In this document: positions 35,719 through 41,975 of the stretch, one piece after another
How the letters are laid out: the number at the start of each line of letters is the position of its first letter
How positions within the stretch are numbered: the first letter of the stretch is position 1
Assembly: GCF_026155325.1 (NCBI RefSeq)
Contig: NZ_JAPFPW010000023.1
Span: 1 to 41,975 of the forward strand
Source: Desulfobotulus pelophilus
GTDB lineage: Bacteria > Desulfobacterota > Desulfobacteria > Desulfobacterales > ASO4-4
Reading direction: 5' to 3'
DNA length: 41,975 nucleotides
Translations under genes and position numbers: made by a program
The notes under the pieces: model-generated
Databases searched by the model: none
What the model was told of the DNA's origin: nothing
What the model saw: the letters and a program-made list of their open reading frames with translations, nothing else

Positions 35719-35802
35719 GGACTTCCGCATAAACATCTTTACGCCTCCATCCTCCAGCCTGTCTCCATATCCGGAGACGTCTAGATGTTTCTGCGTAAGT
35801 CC
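35719..35802 (+). promoter_or_regulatory. Long leader stem upstream of pnp (candidate RNase III target)
   Basis: Positions 35719-35738 pair with 35783-35802, 18 of 20 positions matching. A shorter stem, GTCTCC (35761-35766) with GGAGAC (35773-35778), sits in the loop. The hairpin lies about 50-130 bases before the pnp ATG. In other bacteria RNase III cleaves a pnp leader duplex and PNPase then represses its own mRNA. Confidence 0.65.
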
Positions 35803-35850
35803 GTTTCCACGCTTGTCCTGCATACGGCCATAAGCGCAAGGAGTTTTCAT

Positions 35851-38022
35851 ATGCAATATACCTATTCCACAGAAATCGACGGCAAAAGCATTTCCATCAG
35901 CACCGGAAAAATTGCCAAGCAGGCCTCCGGCACGGCTATTGTTCAGTGCGGTGAAACCATTGTCATGGTAACGGCCGTATCTTCCAACGATGAAAGGGAC
36001 ATTGATTTTCTTCCCTTAACCGTTGAGTATCAGGAAAAAATCTATGCAGCGGGACGGATCCCCGGCAACTACTTCCGCAGGGAAATGGGAAGGCCCAGTG
36101 AGAAAGAAATTCTCACCTGCCGTCTTATCGACCGCCCCATACGCCCCCTTTTCCCTAAAGGCTACCGCAGTGAAATCCAGATTATTGCCACCGTGCTTTC
36201 CATGGATAAGGAAAATGATCCGGATGTGCTTGCCATTATTGGTACCTCAGCCGCCCTCACCATATCAGACATCCCCTTTGAAGGGCCCATTGCTGGGATA
36301 CGGGTGGCCAGAATCCAGAACAAATTTGTTTTCAACCCCACGTTATCGGATCTCAAACATCCGGAATGCGACATGAATATCGTGCTGGCCGGATCTAAAA
36401 CCGGTATTGTCATGGTAGAAGGCGGCACGAACTTTGTCAGTGAAGCCGATGTACTGGATGCCATCTTTTCCGGCCATGATGCCATACAGCCTCTCATCCG
36501 CATTCAGGAGCAGCTCCAGGAGAGTGCCGGCAAGTCCAAACGGAGCTTCACTCCTCCGGCAGTCGATGCAAGTCTGGCCGCAAAAGTAACCGAACTGGCA
36601 GCAACCCACCTTACACAGGCATTAAAAGCCAATGATAAAATGGTTCGTAAAGCCAATGTCAGTGCCGTCAAGAAACAGTTGCTGGAAGATCTTGGAGAGG
36701 AAGGGGCTGAGCGCAAAGGCGAAGTTATGGGCCTTTTCGAAAGCCTCATGAAAAAGGTCAGCAGAAAAATTGTGCTGGAAGAAGGAACTCGTGTAGATGG
36801 ACGGGCTTTTGATGAAGTCCGCCCCATCAGCTGTGAGGTTGGTATATTGCCCCGCCCCCACGGTTCTGCCCTTTTCACCCGCGGAGAGACTCAGGTTCTG
36901 GGAGTTCTGACACTGGGATCCGGCCGGGATGAGCAACGCATCGAAACCCTTTCCGGTGACGAGACAAAACCCTTCATGCTGCACTATAATTTCCCCCCCT
37001 ATTGCGTGGGCGAAGTAAAAAGATTTGGTGCGCCCAGCCGGAGGGAATTTGGCCATGGAGCCCTTGCCACCCGTGCCATTGAACCCGCTCTCCCCGTGGC
37101 TGAAAACTTTGAGTACACCATACGACTGGTCTCTGAGGTGACCGAATCCAACGGATCGTCCTCAATGGGTACTGTCTGCGCCGGTACCCTGGCCCTCATG
37201 GACGGAGGGGTACCCATCAAGGCTCCCGTATCCGGCATAGCCATGGGCCTTGTAAAAGAAGGAGACCAGGTGGTAGTCCTATCTGATATACTCGGAGACG
37301 AAGATCACACTGGAGATATGGACTTCAAGGTGGCCGGTGGCGAAGCGGGCATCACTTCCATTCAGATGGATATCAAAATCACAGAGCTCTCCAGAGATAT
37401 TATGGAAAAGGCTCTGGATCAGGCCAAAAAAGGCCGCCTTCACATTCTGCAGACCATGCTGGCTGCCATTCCCCATACCCGGGATGATCTTTCTCCCTAT
37501 GCCCCCAAGGTCTTTACCATCAAAATCAACCCTGATAAGATCCGGGATCTCATTGGGCCTGGCGGCAAAATGATCCGTGCCATACAGGCGGAAACCAACT
37601 GTGATCTCAATGTGGATGATTCCGGAACGGTGAAAATTTCAGCAGCTAACCTTGACGATGCCGAAGCAGCCAAACAACGGGTTCTTGAAATCTGCATGGA
37701 GCCGGAAGTAGGCGAAATCTATACTGGAAAAGTCGTACGTACAACTGATTTCGGGGCCTTTGTTCAGCTCAAACCCGGAACCGACGGCCTTGTTCATATT
37801 TCCGAACTTGCCCACCATCGTGTCAAAAAAGTCACGGATGTGGTCAATGAAGGAGACGAACTTCAGGTAAAAGTCCTTGAAATTTCAAGAGACGGCAAAA
37901 TTCGTCTCAGCCATAAGATTCTTCTGGAACCACCCGCAGGAACTCCGGATGCTCCTGAAAACGGAGACAGCGACCGTCCACGCCGGGATGATTCTAACAG
38001 CAGCAGACCCCGTCGGAGATAA
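35851..38022 (+). CDS. pnp: Polyribonucleotide nucleotidyltransferase (PNPase)
   Basis: PNPase degrades mRNA by 3'-to-5' phosphorolysis. The 723 residues hold two RNase PH-like domains (early [34 protein letters not shown]; later [23 protein letters not shown]), a KH domain ([15 protein letters not shown]) and an S1 domain ([20 protein letters not shown]). The ATG at 35851 has AAGGAG seven bases upstream; an upstream ATG frame from 35785 is weaker. Confidence 0.98.
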   Translation: MQYTYSTEIDGKSISISTGKIAKQASGTAIVQCGETIVMVTAVSSNDERDIDFLPLTVEYQEKIYAAGRIPGNYFRREMGRPSEKEILTCRLIDRPIRPLFPKGYRSEIQIIATVLSMDKENDPDVLAIIGTSAALTISDIPFEGPIAGIRVARIQNKFVFNPTLSDLKHPECDMNIVLAGSKTGIVMVEGGTNFVSEADVLDAIFSGHDAIQPLIRIQEQLQESAGKSKRSFTPPAVDASLAAKVTELAATHLTQALKANDKMVRKANVSAVKKQLLEDLGEEGAERKGEVMGLFESLMKKVSRKIVLEEGTRVDGRAFDEVRPISCEVGILPRPHGSALFTRGETQVLGVLTLGSGRDEQRIETLSGDETKPFMLHYNFPPYCVGEVKRFGAPSRREFGHGALATRAIEPALPVAENFEYTIRLVSEVTESNGSSSMGTVCAGTLALMDGGVPIKAPVSGIAMGLVKEGDQVVVLSDILGDEDHTGDMDFKVAGGEAGITSIQMDIKITELSRDIMEKALDQAKKGRLHILQTMLAAIPHTRDDLSPYAPKVFTIKINPDKIRDLIGPGGKMIRAIQAETNCDLNVDDSGTVKISAANLDDAEAAKQRVLEICMEPEVGEIYTGKVVRTTDFGAFVQLKPGTDGLVHISELAHHRVKKVTDVVNEGDELQVKVLEISRDGKIRLSHKILLEPPAGTPDAPENGDSDRPRRDDSNSSRPRRR

Positions 38023-38034
38023 CAAGAATTTCAT

Positions 38035-39336
38035 ATGGACCCGATGACCCGAAAAACTACACTGGCCAACGGTGTCCGGATTCTTACCCACCAGGTACCC
38101 CATGTGCGATCCGTCGCCATGGGTATCTGGGTTGATGTTGGAGCAAGGGATGAATCCGAAGAGGAAGCGGGATACTCCCACTTTCTGGAACACATGATGT
38201 TTAAAGGCACACAGAGACGCTCCGCTTATGAACTGGCCAAGGCCTTCGATGCCATAGGCGGACAGTCCAATGCCTTTACCACAATGGAAACAACCTGCTA
38301 CCATGCACGCGTGATGGATACCCACCTTCCCGTCATGGTGGACATTCTCGCGGATATGTTTCTGAACTCCTGTATAGATCCGGAAGAAATAGAAAATGAA
38401 CGACCTGTCATTCTTCAGGAAATCGGCATGCTGGAAGATTGCCCGGAAGAATTCGCTCACCATCTTCTGGAAAAATATGCATGGGGAGAACATCCACTTG
38501 GGCGGTCTATCCTTGGCACCCCCAAAAATATTCTCAACCTTACATCCAAAGATCTGACTCAATTTTTCCGAAAATACTACTGTCCTTCCCGTGTTATTAT
38601 ATCCCTTGCCGGAAATCTGGAGCACGGTCACGTACTTGATCTGCTGGCTCCGGCATTTGAAATTCTTCAGCCGGGTCAGGGTCGTTCCGATCGGTACACT
38701 CCCCTGCTCCAAAAAGGTGTTCGTGTTACCGCCCGACCCATTGAGCAGGTGCATCTCTGTCTTGGTGCGCCCGGACTGGCCATCACCCACGAAAACCGTT
38801 TCTCCGCTTCTCTGCTCACCACCATTCTGGGCGGCAACATGAGCTCACGCCTTTTTCAGGAAATACGGGAAAAAAGAGGACTGGCTTATTCGGTTTATGC
38901 TTTTTCTGCCGGACACATGGACACGGGGATGATGGGTATCTATGCAGGGGTAGCCCCCAGCACCGTGGAAACGTCTGCCGAACTCATACACAAAGAACTG
39001 CAACGTCTCTGCACGGATCCGGTAAGCACGGAGGAACTGGAAGGAGCCAGAGCCTATACAAAGGGTAACATTCTCCTTTCCATGGAAAACACAGAGAATC
39101 TTATGGTAAAACTGGCCCAGAATGAAATCCATTTCGGCCGCTATATTCCCGTGGAAGAAACCCTTACCAAAGTCGATGAGGTTACACAGGAGAGTATTAT
39201 CCGTCTGGCCTGTACAGCCTTTTCAGAAAATCACTTTCTGGTTTCCATTCTTGGTCCTTCAGACAGTGCCGCATCTCTGGGGGATAAATTCGGAATTCGA
39301 GAAGCAAAAGAACTCTCTGGGGAAAAAAAAGCATGA
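38035..39336 (+). CDS. M16 family zinc peptidase (processing-peptidase-like)
   Basis: A 433-residue inverzincin-type peptidase. The inverted zinc motif HFLEH (49-53) and the distal Glu129 of [13 protein letters not shown] are intact, so it should be catalytically active. The second half has the usual glycine-rich domain ([23 protein letters not shown]). No signal peptide is seen, suggesting a cytoplasmic role. It follows pnp by 12 bases and overlaps dut by ATGA, which matches the common rpsO-pnp-M16-dut order. Confidence 0.93.
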   Translation: MDPMTRKTTLANGVRILTHQVPHVRSVAMGIWVDVGARDESEEEAGYSHFLEHMMFKGTQRRSAYELAKAFDAIGGQSNAFTTMETTCYHARVMDTHLPVMVDILADMFLNSCIDPEEIENERPVILQEIGMLEDCPEEFAHHLLEKYAWGEHPLGRSILGTPKNILNLTSKDLTQFFRKYYCPSRVIISLAGNLEHGHVLDLLAPAFEILQPGQGRSDRYTPLLQKGVRVTARPIEQVHLCLGAPGLAITHENRFSASLLTTILGGNMSSRLFQEIREKRGLAYSVYAFSAGHMDTGMMGIYAGVAPSTVETSAELIHKELQRLCTDPVSTEELEGARAYTKGNILLSMENTENLMVKLAQNEIHFGRYIPVEETLTKVDEVTQESIIRLACTAFSENHFLVSILGPSDSAASLGDKFGIREAKELSGEKKA

Positions 39337-39779
39337 AAGTTCCCATTCTCCGCTTACAAAATGCCGGGGACATGGATCTGCCCTCCTACATGACAGAGCA
39401 TGCCGCCGGCATGGATATTCCGGCGGCCGAAGACTGCCTTCTTGAACCTGGCGATATACAAGTGATCTCAACCGGCTTTGCCATGGCGCTGCCTCCGGAA
39501 CTGGAAGCCCAGATACGGCCCCGGAGTGGACTGGCAATCCGTCATGGCATTACAGTTGTCAATGCTCCTGGCACAATCGATGCTGATTACAGGGGAGAAA
39601 TCAAGATTGGACTCATCAATCTCGGGAAAAAACCATGGCAAATACGTCGGGGGGAACGCATAGCCCAGATGATTATAGCACCCGTATGCCGCATCATATG
39701 GGAGGAAACGGACTGTCTTGAAGATACGGATAGAGGAGACGGAGGATTCGGGCATACAGGAATGGGAGGTTCTGCATGA
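39333..39779 (+). CDS. dut: dUTP diphosphatase
   Basis: Dut hydrolyses dUTP to dUMP, keeping uracil out of DNA and supplying thymidylate synthesis. The 148-residue trimeric-type enzyme shows the five motifs: [29 protein letters not shown] and [10 protein letters not shown]. It is translated from ATGA overlapping the M16 stop. Confidence 0.97.
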   Translation: MKVPILRLQNAGDMDLPSYMTEHAAGMDIPAAEDCLLEPGDIQVISTGFAMALPPELEAQIRPRSGLAIRHGITVVNAPGTIDADYRGEIKIGLINLGKKPWQIRRGERIAQMIIAPVCRIIWEETDCLEDTDRGDGGFGHTGMGGSA

Positions 39780-40603
39780 AAGATGGCTGCATGCCCCCTC
39801 GCCGGTCCCTTTCCCTCACGGTGCTGGCCAGTGGCAGCAAGGGCAACTGCATTCATATTGATGACGGGGAGACAGCCATTCTTATAGATGCAGGGTTTTC
39901 ATGCAAAGAAATCACACGCCGCATGGAACTTTACAATATTTCACCGAAAAAGCTGTCTGCCATAATCCTCTCCCACGAGCACGGCGATCATGTCACAGCC
40001 GCCGGAGTCCTTTCACGGAAATTCAATATTCCCGTATACGGAACAACGGGTACCTTAAACGCTGCAGGAAATAAAACGGGGACTCTTTTTCAGCGCAAGG
40101 ACATTACCTCCGGAGTACCCTTTGCGGTGGACCGATTCCTTATCCACCCCTTTTCCATTTCCCATGATGCGGCAGATCCAACAGGGTTCACCATCAGCTC
40201 TGCCTGTGCCAAGATCGGTATCGCGACCGATCTTGGCATTGCCACAACTCTGGTTAAGGCGCATCTCATGGGGTGTCATGCTCTGGTTCTGGAAGCCAAT
40301 CACTGCCCGGATATGCTGGACAGGGGACCTTACCCATGGGCTCTTAAGCAACGGGTAAAAAGTCGGGCAGGCCATCTCTCCAACACAGCCGCACGGGACC
40401 TTCTGGGGGAGCTGGCCAATCCCAGCCTGTCTCATGTTATTCTTGCCCATCTGAGTGAAAAAAATAATCTCCCTGAAAAAGCGAACCGTATTGTTGGGGA
40501 GGCGCTGGACCAGACCACTACCAAGCTTTTTACTGCCTGTCAGCCTGCTCCGTTAGCCCCGATCCGACTGACGATGCCCGCTGCCAGACCTCTCTGCGCC
40601 TGA
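39776..40603 (+). CDS. Metallo-beta-lactamase-fold hydrolase (YycJ/WalJ-like)
   Basis: A 275-residue MBL-fold protein with [10 protein letters not shown] and the zinc motif SHEHGDH (66-72), then later His residues in EANHCPDML and [10 protein letters not shown]. This resembles the YycJ-type DNA-processing/exonuclease branch, not beta-lactamases. The start overlaps dut by four bases; an ATG five codons later is also possible. It closes the pnp-M16-dut string. Confidence 0.88.
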   Translation: MKDGCMPPRRSLSLTVLASGSKGNCIHIDDGETAILIDAGFSCKEITRRMELYNISPKKLSAIILSHEHGDHVTAAGVLSRKFNIPVYGTTGTLNAAGNKTGTLFQRKDITSGVPFAVDRFLIHPFSISHDAADPTGFTISSACAKIGIATDLGIATTLVKAHLMGCHALVLEANHCPDMLDRGPYPWALKQRVKSRAGHLSNTAARDLLGELANPSLSHVILAHLSEKNNLPEKANRIVGEALDQTTTKLFTACQPAPLAPIRLTMPAARPLCA

Positions 40604-40746
40604 TACGAATAAGCGTAAAACGCCGTGGATAAAACCATTGATTTTGCCGGGCGAGTCAAAACAGTGATGGCTTTTAATTCTGACGAGTGGGGGGCCTAGC
40701 ATGGCTGTTTGCATAGTTTCAAACTGGCCCTGAAAAAAGCAGACAT

Positions 40747-40774
40747 AAAAAAACCGGCCTATGCCGGTTTTTTT
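40747..40774. terminator. Bidirectional intrinsic terminator
   Basis: AAACCGGC (40751-40758) pairs with GCCGGTTT (40763-40770) around CTAT, flanked by extra A and T runs, so both strands end in T-tracts. It terminates the rpsO-pnp-dut-MBL unit and the small minus-strand gene from the right. Confidence 0.9.
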
Positions 40775-40812
40775 CTACAGCCCAATAAGGTGTGCCCCCC
40801 CGGGATTATTAT

Positions 40813-40980
40813 TCATTTGGGCCTCTTAAAACGATATTCCATTTTCATTTCTTTCGTATTTGGCGTTACACCAAAAAGTGTCCATCCCCGTTCCTGATAG
40901 TGACGCAGAGACTCCGTATGACGCATGGCATTGAGGCCATCCATCAATACTTTTTTATATTCAACATTTACATTAAGCAT
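40813..40980 (-). CDS. Small 55-residue protein, DUF4177-like pattern
   Basis: Not recognised with certainty. The protein has EYKKVL at the N-terminus, then ERGWTLFGVTPNT and ends YRFKRPK. That order (EYK strand, GW-L-x-V, final FKR) resembles DUF4177-type small beta-alpha proteins. An excellent GGAGGTG site lies six bases before the ATG. It sits between a bidirectional terminator and an upstream 40-codon frame. No function can be assigned. Confidence 0.6.
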   Translation of the reverse strand: MLNVNVEYKKVLMDGLNAMRHTESLRHYQERGWTLFGVTPNTKEMKMEYRFKRPK

Positions 40981-41090
40981 AACACACCTCCAAAGTCAGA
41001 AAGCGTTGCAGGTCCATCATCTTCACAAAATCGGACCCGACCATGCAGTATCTCTTTGACAAGATCTGCACCTAAGGTGTTCTGAACCAT
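40968..41090 (-). CDS. Possible 40-codon leader or small protein
   Basis: The frame starts ATG-GTT (41088-41090), directly after an in-frame stop three codons upstream (TAG). It runs 40 codons to a TAA and overlaps the 55-residue gene's start by 13 bases. It contains LGADLVKEILHGRVRFCEDD. There is no good ribosome site, so it may be chance or a translationally coupled leader. Confidence 0.3.
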   Translation of the reverse strand: MVQNTLGADLVKEILHGRVRFCEDDGPATLSDFGGVLCLM

Positions 41091-41470
41091 TTCATTCGTG
41101 GACTAAGGCCGCAGGCTTCTTTGTGGCTAGCCAAATAAATCCTAAAATAATAACCGGCGGCCTTACAGTCCGGTGCATAGGATACCGGACAAAAGAGGGA
41201 GGGGGCACAACAAGTACTAAAATCTATCATTTATCCCCACACGTCAAGTCTTTTTTTAGAAACACCCTATCTCCGGGCCCGCAAAGATCGAAACAACCGG
41301 ATCAAGGTACTGGAATGGTAACTCAGCACCCCTTTTTTATCCTCATGGCATCTATCCTGTTTACAAAAAGGCTGCAATCCTATATGGAACCAACTTAAAC
41401 TGCGATGTTCATAACTGAAAAACGATAACGATCCTTCGTTAAAAGGATCGATGAACCAAGAGGGGTTATC

Positions 41471-41974
41471 ATGGCAAAAAAACCGATTAAGAAAAAAACC
41501 ACGACAAACCCGAAGAGCACCACATCAGAAACTACCTCCACCACAAAAGCAACCCGCACGACCAGCAAAACCAGTGCTGCAAAAAAAAGTACCAGCACTA
41601 AAAAAACCAGTGCCACCAAAACTTCCCCTAAAAAAGAGACACAGAGTATTCTTTTACGGAAATTTGATGACTGGAGGCCTGCGTCTCTTTTTCAGGTCCC
41701 CCCAAGCATGGTCACAATTCCTTCCGCGCCTCCATTTACGAATGCATCCGATGATAAAGAAATAAAACGGATCAAAACACTCCTTCTGCAAACGCACTCT
41801 CCAGACGACTTCATTCTCTCTCCTGAAAAAAAGGCCGCACAGGAAGCCAGGTTTACAGCGCATGAAGAAGCACGCATGAAGGCGGAAGAAGAAGCAAAAA
41901 AGAAAGCCGAAGAAGAAGCGCGCATAAAGGCGGAGAAGAAGCAAAAAAGAAAGCCGAAGAAGAAGCGCGCATGA
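41471..41974 (+). CDS. Lys/Thr-rich, Glu/Ala/Lys-repeat protein, broken by a one-base slip near the window end
   Basis: The frame has 167 codons before a TGA at the last bases. The N-terminal ~58 residues are Lys/Thr/Ser-rich (KKKTTTNPKST type). A short unique part follows, with FDDWRPASLF and a Pro-rich SMVTIPSAPPF. From about residue 117 on it turns into Ala/Glu/Lys repeats. Unit 41876-41923 (48 bases) encodes MKAEEEAKKKAEEEAR. The next copy (41924-41970) is the same but one base short, which shifts the frame and makes the TGA. The gene probably continues past the window; see the finding. AGAGGGG precedes the ATG. Function unknown; the repeats would form a long charged helix. Confidence 0.6.
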   Translation: MAKKPIKKKTTTNPKSTTSETTSTTKATRTTSKTSAAKKSTSTKKTSATKTSPKKETQSILLRKFDDWRPASLFQVPPSMVTIPSAPPFTNASDDKEIKRIKTLLLQTHSPDDFILSPEKKAAQEARFTAHEEARMKAEEEAKKKAEEEARIKAEKKQKRKPKKKRA

Positions 41975-41975
41975 A

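Larger units (their letters stand above)
40604..41470. other. 867-base stretch without strong genes: terminator, small minus-strand frames and inverted repeats
   Basis: It contains a bidirectional terminator (40747-40774), two small overlapping minus-strand frames (40813-40980, 40968-41090), a 9-bp inverted repeat TAAGGCCGC/GCGGCCTTA (41104-41112 with 41157-41165), a second stem GTCCGGT/ACCGGAC (41168-41174 with 41184-41190) and a hairpin CGATCCTT/AAGGATCG (41429-41436 with 41443-41450) before the last gene. No tRNA or promoter stood out. Confidence 0.6.

Noticed and set aside
40792-41085. A 97-codon plus-strand frame antisense to the small minus-strand genes
   Set aside because: GTG start with poor ribosome spacing; the minus-strand frame has a far better ribosome site.
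41123-41398. A 91-codon plus-strand frame before the repeat-protein gene
   Set aside because: GTG start without a ribosome site, and it overlaps the inverted repeats; no protein-like pattern was seen.

Overview
The window is a chromosomal segment of a sulfate-reducing bacterium of the Desulfobacterota (former Deltaproteobacteria), most likely in or near the Desulfobacterales. The main evidence is a complete dissimilatory sulfate-reduction module, aprB-aprA-qmoA-qmoB-qmoC (about 8.7-16.7 kb, minus strand). The genus cannot be fixed from the sequence. No CRISPR array, insertion sequence, tRNA or rRNA was seen.

Layout. (1) 1-8.2 kb, minus strand: a tightly packed operon rplU-rpmA-obgE-proB-proA-nadD-rsfS-gpmI plus a small HsdR-N-like gene. 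It is driven by a near-consensus promoter whose -35 box overlaps the stop codon of an upstream membrane-protein gene, and it ends in a 38-bp perfect palindrome. (2) 8.2-16.7 kb: a non-coding stretch with a possible gene remnant and two inverted repeats, then aprBA-qmoABC. APS reductase (AprBA) reduces adenylylsulfate. QmoABC is thought to link it to the quinone pool. A textbook intrinsic terminator sits between aprA and qmoA, and aprB has a roughly 290-nt leader. (3) 17.0-21.2 kb: an accessory island with three YkgJ-type cysteine-cluster proteins, an SDR-fold protein that has lost catalytic residues, and a dGTPase-like HD protein. (4) 21.5-27.7 kb, plus strand: a second degenerate HsdR-N-like gene overlapping a deaminase gene, then infC (AUU start)-rpmI-rplT-pheS-pheT with intrinsic terminators between genes. 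(5) 27.75-35.2 kb, plus strand: rimP-nusA-infB-rbfA-DHH phosphoesterase-truB behind a strong promoter and a leader terminator. (6) 35.3-40.6 kb: rpsO, pnp (with a long leader stem), an M16 peptidase, dut and a metallo-beta-lactamase-fold gene. (7) 40.6-42.0 kb: a mostly non-coding stretch with two small overlapping minus-strand reading frames, then the start of a Lys/Thr/Ala/Glu-rich repeat protein that meets a one-base slip in its repeat at the window edge.

Most genes are conserved translation, RNA-metabolism, proline/NAD and energy genes in arrangements common among Desulfobacterota. The most unusual content is: the two HsdR-N-like proteins that both lost the catalytic E-x-K; the SDR lacking its Lys; the YkgJ trio; the many terminators placed inside operons; a 16-base promoter block shared by aprB and rimP; the pnp leader duplex; and the small genes and repeat frameshift at the right end. 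All functional statements rest on motif reading only; no database search was run.
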